From positions 9,381,213-9,445,212 of the forward strand of contig OY755183.1 of assembly GCA_963576735.1 (NCBI GenBank): a stretch of 64,000 nt of DNA. Direction: 5' to 3'. This DNA comes from Bedellia somnulentella (lineage: Eukaryota > Arthropoda > Insecta > Lepidoptera > Bedelliidae). Position numbers and translations under genes: made by a program. The notes below the pieces were generated by a model. That model worked only from the letters and a program-made list of their open reading frames with translations, had not been told where the DNA came from and ran no database searches. Shown in pieces: positions 1 through 9,000 of the stretch (the stretch's first letter is position 1; each line of letters starts with the position of its first letter).

Positions 1-2528
1 GTGGGATAACGACGCGGCTTTCTTAAAAGTGTTTTTAGCACTGCCCTCTGGGCCCGCTCCAGCACAATCAATACAGATGCAGAACATTTACGTCCAGTTG
101 TAATGCTCACGTGTTCCCTGAAGTTAAGGTTCTCGTCAACCACCACACCCAAATATTTCACCGATTTAGCCTTTATGATACTTTCGCAAGTACAAGAGTG
201 GGTTATGGTACAGTCAACATATAAAGGGCAGGAGATATCATGAACCCTAATCGGACTCAAGGTGGTGGGGGGTTCTGAAGATTTGGTCTTGTGAAAGCAA
301 ATGGACATGGTCTTTGAGGCGTTAATTGTCAAAAGATTACGGTTAAACCATTCAGTAATTTTTGCAATACCCATTTGAGCAATGCCATTCACCGCGCTCC
401 ATGACTTCTCATGGAAAACAATTGCCGTGTCATCAGCGTAGCAAAGAAGATCCGCGTTCTGGAGATCGATTGTGCAGATATCGTTCATATAAATGAGGAA
501 CAGAGTTGGCCCGAGAATGCTGCCCTGAGGAACTCCGTACAGGACGTCTCTCTTGCTGCTCGTGAAATTACCAATTTTAGTGCATTGTTTCCGAGAGGTT
601 AGATAACTTGCAAACCAATCATGAGCAATACCACGAATACCAACTGCCTCCATTTTCTTCAGCAAAATAGCTATAGAGACCGTGTCGAATGCTTTTGCGA
701 GGTCCACAAAGATCCCCATACATTTGTGTCCGCGATCAAGGTGCGCTGAGACTATATCCACTAGAAGCCCAGTTGCTTCTTCAGTGGACCTGCCTCTCCT
801 AAACCCAAACTGGTTTCTCATTAAAAGATTATTGGCTTCTAGATATTCCACCAGTCTTGTATTGATCAGGCGCTCCAAAAGCTTCGAGAAAACTCCCAGC
901 AACGATATCGGGCGATAGTTGCTCGGAGTTTGTTTTGGTCCTGATTTAAAAATAGGTCTTACCATAGCCACTTTCCACTGTGTCGGGAAACAACCACTCG
1001 TGATGCTTTTATTGAAAATTTCAGCTAAGGGGTGTATGATTGAAGGAGCTATGGCTTTCACGAGTGCGTTATCGATGCTATCTTGTCCCGGGGCCTTGTG
1101 AGTGTCAAGGCCCTGTATAATGCTCAGAACTTCTTCAGGGTCAGTTGGTGTTAGAAATAAGGAGTTTAGTGGAGTGTTTTTGTTAGTAGATATTTTAGCC
1201 GCCAATGTTACTTCAGTCTCCTTTAGTTTACTCAAGGTCTCCTGTGCCAATGATTTGCCGACGTTAACGAAAAAATCATTTACATAATTTACTGAATCCA
1301 TCTCTGAATTTCGAACAGTAATAAGCTCGTTAGTATTCATGTTGTTGTTTTTCCTGTGCGTGATGTCGTTAATAGTGTTCCAGAGTTTTTTAGTATTTTT
1401 GTTATTTTTGAGTAATTCTGCGCTGTAATATTCTGATTTTATTTTTCTTAACAGACTTATGTGGAAGTTCCTGTAACGAGTGTATACTAGTTTAGCTGTG
1501 GGGTTATTGGGGTTTTCGCGATAATCAGAATGTAGTTTATCTCTTTGTCTAGAACACTTTAACAATCCGGGAGACATCCATGGTGCCAACACAACTCTTC
1601 TGTGGGATATTTTTATAGTCTTTGAGTGCTTATCAATTATCTTTGTTATCTCGTTCGAAAAAGAATCAACAGCCTCGTTTAGGGATTGACTACTTATGAC
1701 TGGCTTCCAATCAACTGTTTTTATCTCTTCCATCACAGAATTTACGCCAATCTTTGTTTTTATTCTACATTCGTTTTTACGGCATCGCGGCTTCATCATG
1801 ATCCCAACCATTGCAATATCATGATTAGTTAAATCGGATGTGCATACCACAGACTCAGCTACCATCGTGGATGGTATGAATATATGGTCAATGTTAGTTT
1901 TGCCATCATGGGTAGGTATATCAATACAGGAGACCAGTCCCAGTTCAGCCATAGTATTAAGATAGTGAGAAGCATATCTAGAATCAGCTGAAGTACCTAA
2001 AATATTTATGTTCATGTCACCAGCCACAAAAAGACACTGGTTATATCTGATATTACGCAATGAAAGTTCTAAAGAGTCAATGAAATTACTAGGGTCTCGA
2101 AAAGATGGAGAGCGGTACACACCGACTACAGAAAAAGTATTGCTTGCGTTCACCAAAATACAGTTTGCATCGCTTATGTCTAGCTCTGTAAGGGTACCTG
2201 ACCAACAATTTTTAAGATAAATGACTACCCCTCCGGCTTTATTTATGTATTTACTAGAGTTAAACGATGTGTATCCTGGAAGAAAATGTATAGTTGATGA
2301 CTCATTCAACCAACATTCGCTCAGCACTATAGCATCAAAATCAATGTCCATTCTTTTGAGATAAATTTGTAAGTGGTCAAAATTACGATTTAGGCTTCTT
2401 ATATTTATATTTAGTAATTTGAAATCAAACTTATTCATTATAATTTCGCAATCTTCTGGTTTCTGAATAGCATGACATTTAATCACGTAGTTAGTATCGA
2501 TATCATTTAAAAAATCTAGGTTGGCCAT
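1..2528 (-). CDS. Non-LTR retrotransposon ORF2 (endonuclease and reverse transcriptase), runs off window
   Basis: Open frame from an ATG at 2528 to the window edge, at least 842 codons. The N-terminal third reads as an APE-type endonuclease (SECWLNES, then GVVIYLK, VAGDMNIN and NIDHIFIP). The reverse transcriptase follows, with FVDLAKAFD, YGVPQGSILGP and the catalytic YADDTAI (near 440-420), then KYLGVVVD. The protein nicks target DNA and copies element RNA by target-primed reverse transcription. ORF1 lies upstream on the same strand, which together with these motifs points to the CR1/jockey group. No stop or frameshift was found between 2528 and 1, so the copy may be young. One oddity is that the text passes directly from the segment after KYLGVVVD to LERAQRAVLK. 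Related elements carry roughly 80-100 thumb residues there, and the copy at 43.4-44.0 kb keeps them. I infer an in-frame internal deletion near position 70. Confidence 0.88.
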   Translation of the reverse strand, partial: MANLDFLNDIDTNYVIKCHAIQKPEDCEIIMNKFDFKLLNINIRSLNRNFDHLQIYLKRMDIDFDAIVLSECWLNESSTIHFLPGYTSFNSSKYINKAGGVVIYLKNCWSGTLTELDISDANCILVNASNTFSVVGVYRSPSFRDPSNFIDSLELSLRNIRYNQCLFVAGDMNINILGTSADSRYASHYLNTMAELGLVSCIDIPTHDGKTNIDHIFIPSTMVAESVVCTSDLTNHDIAMVGIMMKPRCRKNECRIKTKIGVNSVMEEIKTVDWKPVISSQSLNEAVDSFSNEITKIIDKHSKTIKISHRRVVLAPWMSPGLLKCSRQRDKLHSDYRENPNNPTAKLVYTRYRNFHISLLRKIKSEYYSAELLKNNKNTKKLWNTINDITHRKNNNMNTNELITVRNSEMDSVNYVNDFFVNVGKSLAQETLSKLKETEVTLAAKISTNKNTPLNSLFLTPTDPEEVLSIIQGLDTHKAPGQDSIDNALVKAIAPSIIHPLAEIFNKSITSGCFPTQWKVAMVRPIFKSGPKQTPSNYRPISLLGVFSKLLERLINTRLVEYLEANNLLMRNQFGFRRGRSTEEATGLLVDIVSAHLDRGHKCMGIFVDLAKAFDTVSIAILLKKMEAVGIRGIAHDWFASYLTSRKQCTKIGNFTSSKRDVLYGVPQGSILGPTLFLIYMNDICTIDLQNADLLCYADDTAIVFHEKSWSAVNGIAQMGIAKITEWFNRNLLTINASKTMSICFHKTKSSEPPTTLSPIRVHDISCPLYVDCTITHSCTCESIIKAKSVKYLGVVVDENLNFREHVSITTGRKCSASVLIVLERAQRAVLKTLLRKPRRYP

Positions 2529-2861
2529 TTATCTGTATTGTACAGTTTGTTGTATTTTTTTATAATTGTCATGCTATTATTAAGGCAATATTTAATACTG
2601 TGGAAAGCCACCAAAGAATCAGCAAATAGGTGATGATTAGGGTATAAAGACATAGCCACGTCGTAATCTAAGTGAATATGTATATAAGTTTGTGTTGTGT
2701 ATATGTGTAAGTTTTGTAAATTGTGTGTGTGTATTAGGAGATAAGAACAATATAAGCAGCAATAGTTACCAAAACAAAAATTAAAGAATAGTTTAAAATT
2801 AAACCTATAACTTAATAAAAGATAAATTCTGGGGGCTTCTCTTCTGAAGTAGTTTTCCAGA

Positions 2862-3866
2862 TTATTTTGTGATGGGAATAGAAAGTCCAATTTTTTTATC
2901 CAGGTCTGTGTTCGATAAGATTTGTAAGTGGGGTTTGTTTTCCTCTTTGCGGACATAAATGTGCCCACCACGTACCCAGCAAAACTTATAACCATAATGA
3001 CGCGATCTGGCCCTCGCTTCACGAAATAACAGCCTTTTATTCCGTGTAAGCCTTTCGTTGACAAAAATTTTAGATGTTAACGTATCTGTGATAGTTTCAG
3101 ATGTCAATTGTCGTCTGCTCTTGGCTGCCTTGATGAATTCGTCTCTTTTCTTTTTTCTTACTAGTTTTACTACAATGGGCCGTGATTTTTTCTCTTCATT
3201 TACTGGGGGGGCAGATCTATGCTGGGTTTTACTTCCTGATCGAAACACTTCAACAATGTCTGAATTACAAATATCTAGTCCAATTTTTTTAGCCGTTAGG
3301 AGCACGAGGTGGTCCAATTGTTCATTGGGCTGCTCTGGTAGACCAATAATTTCTAGTTGATTCCTCATGGACGCCTCATCTTTATTTTCTTGATTTTGTT
3401 CAAGTTCGGCAACCTTTGATCTTAAAATTAACATTTCTTGTTCTTGTTTAATAAATTTTTGTTCAAACTCGTGTAGTTTGCGATCGAAATTAGCAGTAAG
3501 TTCATGCACTTCTTGACGTAATTGTCTTATTTCATTTATCACTGTTGATAAAGAATGAATATCATCGCTGCCCGAACCTTTTTTTGTACCTCTATGAATA
3601 TTTATATTATTAGTGCATGTATAAGTGTCATCAAAAGCATCCAGGCTTAGCCCGGGTCTTATAGGTGTTGATGTGTTATCCTTTTTTGGCATACTGCATA
3701 CACAGGATGGGCACATCCAGGTACTCTTATACTGATCGGTGAATAAGCTAAAAGCTTCCTCCTTTATATTTAGGCATTTTATGTCGTAAATATTGTTACA
3801 TTTTGAGCATTCCATAAATTCTAAAGATTTAATCAATTGACCACATGCATTGCAATTTGTTGACAT
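2862..3866 (-). CDS. Non-LTR retrotransposon ORF1 (PHD-like zinc finger, coiled coil, nucleic-acid-binding protein)
   Basis: A 334-residue frame upstream of ORF2. Residues 5-57 hold a Cys-rich module (CNACG, CSKCNNIYDIKC, then WMCPSCVC) spaced like the PHD-type finger found in many insect CR1/L2-type ORF1 proteins. Residues 105-165 are heptad-like and charged, which suggests a coiled coil (EIRQLRQEVHELT, then KVAELEQNQENK). Residues 168-250 resemble the RRM-like domain of LINE ORF1 proteins (LEIIGLPEQPNEQL, then RPIVVKLVRKKKRDEF). Such proteins bind element RNA and multimerise into the RNP. About 330 bp separate its stop from the ORF2 start. A shorter frame at 2516-3064 overlaps it on the same strand and looks like an out-of-frame shadow. 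Confidence 0.82.
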   Translation of the reverse strand: MSTNCNACGQLIKSLEFMECSKCNNIYDIKCLNIKEEAFSLFTDQYKSTWMCPSCVCSMPKKDNTSTPIRPGLSLDAFDDTYTCTNNINIHRGTKKGSGSDDIHSLSTVINEIRQLRQEVHELTANFDRKLHEFEQKFIKQEQEMLILRSKVAELEQNQENKDEASMRNQLEIIGLPEQPNEQLDHLVLLTAKKIGLDICNSDIVEVFRSGSKTQHRSAPPVNEEKKSRPIVVKLVRKKKRDEFIKAAKSRRQLTSETITDTLTSKIFVNERLTRNKRLLFREARARSRHYGYKFCWVRGGHIYVRKEENKPHLQILSNTDLDKKIGLSIPITK

Positions 3867-4348
3867 AATGGTAGAATTTATTATTTTGCCGAAGTTAAAG
3901 TTATCTGTAGTGGCAACACCGGTTTAGTCTAAAACCGGACCAAATGTGTCAAATGATCACAAAAACCAATTCAGAACGCTTCCAGATGACGTTTTGGGGA
4001 TGTCAGTTTGACAGGTAGTATGTGGATTCGCTTGCGCATGCGCACGAAGTTTATCAGCTGTTCGTTTTCTTCTATTGGTTTTTATTTTAAAATCATAACA
4101 GATGAAAAAATTCAAATGTTCAAGAATTTCAAATTATCGGATTCAATCTGATACCTTATTGTGTTGATTTCTTCTTGGAATTCTATACCATGGAACTGAT
4201 AGAATGTTGTCAGCTTCGGCCGTCGGCTTATCAAGGTATTGTGAGCACTAACTATTCACTTTTGAGTCTCTAGCCAATTTTTTTGATATAAATCGTAGCA
4301 ACGACAGCATAAGCAGTCCTACCTTCACAAAAGTTATTTCTCATTCTC
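3867..4348. promoter_or_regulatory. 5' flank of the non-LTR element; possible element promoter
   Basis: No gene seen. This lies just upstream of ORF1 on the - strand, so it probably includes the element 5' UTR. It contains a perfect 12 bp palindrome TGCGCATGCGCA at 4033-4044, which resembles the NRF-1/Erect wing binding consensus, and a CCGGTTT...AAAACCGG inverted repeat near 3919-3938. The exact 5' end of the element could not be placed. Confidence 0.3.
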
Positions 4349-7300
4349 ATTAAATTATGTGATAGTTAGGCGTTTCCAACATTTGCATTCTATCTGAAAA
4401 GGTAGACAAGTGGCCGTCCGAATAAGTTAAAATTCGGAGGTAGGAAACGCAAACACTACTTGAACGTGTAAAAAAGAAACAAAGGATAGAGAAATTTCGC
4501 GCTGGATGCCAACTGACACTGTAGCTCAGTTGGCAGAGCGACGGGGGCGTATACCCGAAGGTCGCGGGTTCGAACCCCGCCAGTGTCGAAATTTTTCTTT
4601 CCTTTAATAACATCTTTTATTTATGAGTAATAATCCCCACATGAGGAATTCATGTCAAAAAAACATTAAATTATGTGATAGTTAGGCGTTTCCAACATTT
4701 GCATTCTATCTGAAAAGGTAGACAAGTGGCCGTCCGAATTAGTTAAAATTCGGAGGTAGGAAACGCAAACACTACTTGAACGTGTAAAAAAGAAACAAAG
4801 GATAGAGAAATTTCGCGCTGGATGCCAACTGACACTGTAGCTCAGTTGGTAGAGCGACGGGGGCGTATACCCGAAGGTCGCGGGTTCGAACCCCGCCAGT
4901 GTCGAAATTTTTCTTACCTTTAATAACATCTTTTATTTATGAGTAATAATCCCCACATGAGGAATTCATGTCAAAAAAACATTAAATTATGTGATAGTTA
5001 GGCGTTTCCAACATTTGCATTCTATCTGAAAAGGTAGACAAGTGGCCGTCCGAATTAGTTAAAATTCGGAGGTAGGAAACGCAAACACTACTTGAACGTG
5101 TAAAAAAGAAAAAAGGATAGAGAAATTTCGCGCTGGATGCCAACTGACACTGTAGCTCAGTTGGCAGAGCGACGGGGGCGTATACCCGAAGGTCGCGGGT
5201 TCGAACCCCGCCAGTGTCGAAATTTTTCTTTCCTTTAATAACATCTTTTATTTATGAGTAATAATCCCCACATGAGGAATTCATGTCTAAAAAACATTAA
5301 ATTATGTGATAGTTAGGCGTTTCCAACATTTGCATTCTATCTGAAAAGGTAGACAAGTGGCCGTCCGAATTAGTTAAAATTCGGAGGTAGGAAACGCAAA
5401 CACTACTTGAACGTGTAAAAAAGAAACAAAGGATAGAGAAATTTCGCGCTGGATGCCAACTGACACTGTAGCTCAGTTGGCAGAGCGACGGGGGCGTATA
5501 CCCGAAGGTCGCGGGTTCGAACCCCGCCAGTGTCGAAATTTTTCTTTCCTTTAATAACATCTTTTATTTATGAGTAATAATCCCCACATGAGGAATTCAT
5601 GTCAAAAAAACATTAAATTATGTGATAGTTAGGCGTTTCCAACATTTGCATTCTATCTGAAAAGGTAGACAAGTGGCCGTCCGAATTAGTTAAAATTCGG
5701 AGGTAGGAAACGCAAACACTACTTGAACGTGTAAAAAAGAAACAAAGGATAGAGAAATTTCGCGCTGGATGCCAACTGACACTGTAGCTCAGTTGGCAGA
5801 GCGACGGGGGCGTATACCCGAAGGTCGCGGGTTCGAACCCCGCCAGTGTCGAAATTTTTCTTTCCTTTAATAACATCTTTTATTTATGAGTAATAATCCC
5901 CACATGAGGAATTCATGTCAAAAAAACATTAAATTATGTGATAGTTAGGCGTTTCCAACATTTGCATTCTATCTGAAAAGGTAGACAAGTGGCCGTCCGA
6001 ATTAGTTAAAATTCGGAGGTAGGAAACGCAAACACTACTTGAACGTGTAAAAAAGAAACAAAGGATAGAGAAATTTCGCGCTGGATGCCAACTAACACTG
6101 TAGCTCAGTTGGTAGAGCGACGGGGGCGTATACCCGAAGGTCGCGGGTTCGAACCCCGCCAGTGTCGAAATTTTTCTTACCTTTAATAACATCTTTTATT
6201 TATGAGTAATAATCCCCACATGAGGAATTCATGTCAAAAAAACATTAAATTATGTGATAGTTAGGCGTTTCCAACATTTGCATTCTATCTGAAAAGGTAG
6301 ACAAGTGGCCGTCCGAATTAGTTAAAATTCGGAGGTAAGAAACGCAAACACTATTTGAACGTGTAAAAAAGAAACAAAGGATAGAGAAATTTCGCGCTGG
6401 ATGCCAACTGACACTGTAGCTCAGTTGGCAGAGCGACGGGGGCGTATACCCGAAGGTCGCGGGTTCGAACCCCGCCAGTGTCGAAATTTTCCTTTCCTTT
6501 AATATCATCTTTTATTTATGAGTAATAATCCCCACATGAGGAATTTATGTCAAAAAAACATTAAATTATGTGATAGTTAGGCGTTTCCAACATTTGCATT
6601 CTATCTGAAAAGGTAGACAAGTGGCCGTCCGAATTAGTTAAAATTCGGAGGTAGGAAACGCAAACACTACTTGAACGTGTAAAAAAGAAACAAAGGATAG
6701 AGAAATTTCGCGCTGGATGCCAACTGATACTGTAGCTCAGTTGGCAGAGCGACGGGGGCGTATACCCGAAGGTCGCGGGTTCGAACCCCGCCAGTGTCGA
6801 AATTTTTCTTTCCTTTAATAACATCTTTCATTTATGAGTAATAATCCCCACATGAGGAATTCATGTCAAAAAAACATTAAATTATGTGATAGTTAGGCGT
6901 TTCCAACATTTGCATTCTATCTGAAAAGGTAGACAAGTGGCCGTCCGAATTAGTTAAAATTCGGAGGTAGGAAACGCAAACACTACTTGAACGTGTAAAA
7001 AAGAAACAAAGGATAGAGAAATTTCGCGCTGGATGCCAACTGACACTGTAGCTCAGTTGGCAGAGCGACGGGGGCGTATACCCGAAGGTCGCGGGTTCGG
7101 ACCCCGCCAGTGTCGAAATTTTTCTTACCTTTAATAACATCTTTTATTTATGAGTAATAATCCCCACATGAGGAATTCATGTCAAAAAAACATTAAATTA
7201 TGTGATAGTTAGGCGTTTCCAACATTTGCATTCTATCTGAAAAGGTAGACAAGTGGCCGTCCGAATAAGTTAAAATTCGGAGGTAGGAAACGCAAACACT

Positions 7301-8466
7301 ACTTGAACGTGTAAAAAAGAAAAAAGGATAGAGAAATTTCGCGCTGGATGCCAACTGACACTGTAGCTCAGTTGGCAGAGCGACGGGGGCGTATACCCGA
7401 AGGTCGCGGGTTCGAACCCCGCCAGTGTCGAAATTTTTCTTTCCTTTAATAACATCTTTTATTTATGAGTAATAATCCCCACATGAGGAATTCATGTCTA
7501 AAAAACATTAAATTATGTGATAGTTAGGCGTTTCCAACATTTGCATTCTATCTGAAAAGGTAGACAAGTGGCCGTCCGAATTAGTTAAAATTCGGAGGTA
7601 GGAAACGCAAACACTACTTGAACGTGTAAAAAAGAAACAAAGGATAGAGAAATTTCGCGCTGGATGCCAACTGACACTGTAGCTCAGTTGGCAGAGCGAC
7701 GGGGGCGTATACCCGAAGGTCGCGGGTTCGAACCCCGCCAGTGTCGAAATTTTTCTTACCTTTAATAACATCTTTTATTTATGAGTAATAATCCCCACAT
7801 GAGGAATTCATGTCAAAAAAACATTAAATTATGTGATAGTTAGGCGTTTCCAACATTTGCATTCTATCTGAAAAGGTAGACAAGTGGCCGTCCGAATTAG
7901 TTAAAATTCGGAGGTAGGAAACGCAAACACTACTTGAACGTGTAAAAAAGAAACAAAGGATAGAGAAATTTCGCGCTGGATGCCAACTGACACTGTAGCT
8001 CAGTTGGCAGAGCGACGGGGGCGTATACCCGAAGGTCGCGGGTTCGAACCCCGCCAGTGTCGAAATTTTTCTTTCCTTTAATAACATCTTTTATTTATGA
8101 GTAATAATCCCCACATGAGGAATTCATGTCAAAAAAACATTAAATTATGTGATAGTTAGGCGTTTCCAACATTTGCATTCTATCTGAAAAGGTAGACAAG
8201 TGGCCGTCCGAATTAGTTAAAATTCGGAGGTAGGAAACGCAAACACTACTTGAACGTGTAAAAAAGAAACAAAGGATAGAGAAATTTCGCGCTGGATGCC
8301 AACTGACACTGTAGCTCAGTTGGCAGAGTGACGAGGGCGTATACCCGAAGGTCGCGGGTTCGAACCCCGCCAGTGTCGAAAAATTTTTCTTTCCTTTAAT
8401 AACATCTTTTATTTATGAGTAATAATCCCCACATGAGGAATTCATGTCAAAAAAAACATTAAATTA
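4349..8466 (+). repeat. Tandem array of 13 head-to-tail units (about 316 bp) each carrying a tRNA-like sequence
   Basis: Thirteen near-identical units begin at ATTAAATTATGTGATAG; units 3 and 10 are one base shorter. The tRNA-like parts start at 4515, 4831, 5146, 5462, 5778, 6094, 6410, 6726, 7042, 7357, 7673, 7989 and 8305, each about 74 nt. Upstream of the tRNA-like part, GCGTTTCC and GGAAACGC form an outer stem enclosing two smaller hairpins (TCTATC/GGTAGA and CCGAATT/AATTCGG). Downstream are TTTTT and a hairpin ACATGA-GGAAT-TCATGT. Some variants are shared between non-adjacent units. Units 3 and 10 share the deletion and a TCTAAAAAAC end. Units 2 and 6 share GGTAGAGC plus TTACCTTTAA. This points to unequal exchange or conversion. 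The last unit is the most diverged. The antisense strand shows a repeated 87-residue frame containing AGFEPATFG, which I regard as an artefact of reading a tRNA-like sequence backwards. Confidence 0.97.
4515..4588 (+). other. tRNA-like cloverleaf of array unit 1 (representative of 13)
   Basis: Acceptor stem GACACTG/CAGTGTC pairs over 7 bp. The D arm is GCTC-AGTTGGCA-GAGC and the T arm is GCGGG-TTCGAAC-CCCGC. A box TAGCTCAGTTGG and B box GGTTCGAACCC fit Pol III promoters. A T5 run lies within about 5 nt of the 3' end and could terminate transcription. The anticodon arm is abnormal: CGGG/CCCG closes an 8-nt loop GGCGTATA with no U33, so this should not act in translation. Mutated copies: unit 6 (first acceptor base G to A), unit 8 (acceptor), unit 9 (T loop), unit 13 (D arm and anticodon stem). 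Confidence 0.85.
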
Positions 8467-9000
8467 GGTATATATTTATTATTATTATAAACTTATTTGT
8501 AACTATCTATATAATTTGTGTGAAGCATTTACAAATGTTCATCTTTGTTGCTAAATAATTTGAAACTTCTGTTCGTTAATGATACACAACTAAGCTTCTG
8601 CATTATTTAATATTTTTATTTAGAAACTTATAAGTCATAACTATAAATAAAAGTCTGATTGCAGCATAGCTCCATTTACCCTCACTTTTGTATTAGACTT
8701 GTTACAAAACTCCTAAATCGTCAAAGTGTTCGCCACCAAAGTTGGCACGATTTTCAAAGGCATCGAGGACCAGGTTATGACGAAGAAATAAATCAGATAG
8801 ATGTTTTCATGTCAATGATCACCCTCAAAAGTTTCTGTGGGTTGTTTACCACACTTGTGTTACTGTACACAAAACTTTCTTCCACAACTGATACTCGACA
8901 ATCACTCGCCTTCCCGCACACTTTATTGTCTACGAGACGATAAGATAGATTTCAAAGTTATTAACGGCCTCAGTTTTTGATTGCATTTTTTTAATTTCAG
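8467..9000 (+). other. Probable intron sequence upstream of the multiplexin exons
   Basis: AT-rich. A 94-codon frame at 8659-8943 has no recognisable domain and no splice site that would join it to the exon at 9001. A pyrimidine tract and AG at 8999-9000 form the acceptor of the first visible multiplexin exon. Confidence 0.5.

Noticed and set aside
411..2220. Plus-strand open frames of 60-80 codons
   Set aside because: They are shadows of the minus-strand ORF2, which has clear endonuclease and RT motifs.
2516..3064. Minus-strand frame of 182 codons
   Set aside because: Overlaps ORF1 in another frame and covers the AT-rich ORF1-ORF2 gap; composition is low-complexity.
4350..8087. Repeated 87-residue protein family on the minus strand
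   Set aside because: Antisense of a tRNA-like repeat; conservation follows the DNA repeat and no protein-specific signal is visible.
4349..8466. CRISPR array
   Set aside because: Whole 316 bp units are identical with no unique spacers, and the genome is eukaryotic.
4349..8466. Cluster of functional tRNA genes
   Set aside because: The anticodon arm has an 8-nt loop, a mismatch and no U33.
4349..8466. Hammerhead-ribozyme retrozyme
   Set aside because: Tandem size and mobility fit, but no CTGANGA...GAAA core was found on either strand of the unit by eye.
8659..8943. Upstream multiplexin exon
   Set aside because: Lacks the hinge/trimerisation text expected before the exon at 9001 and has no suitable splice donor in frame.
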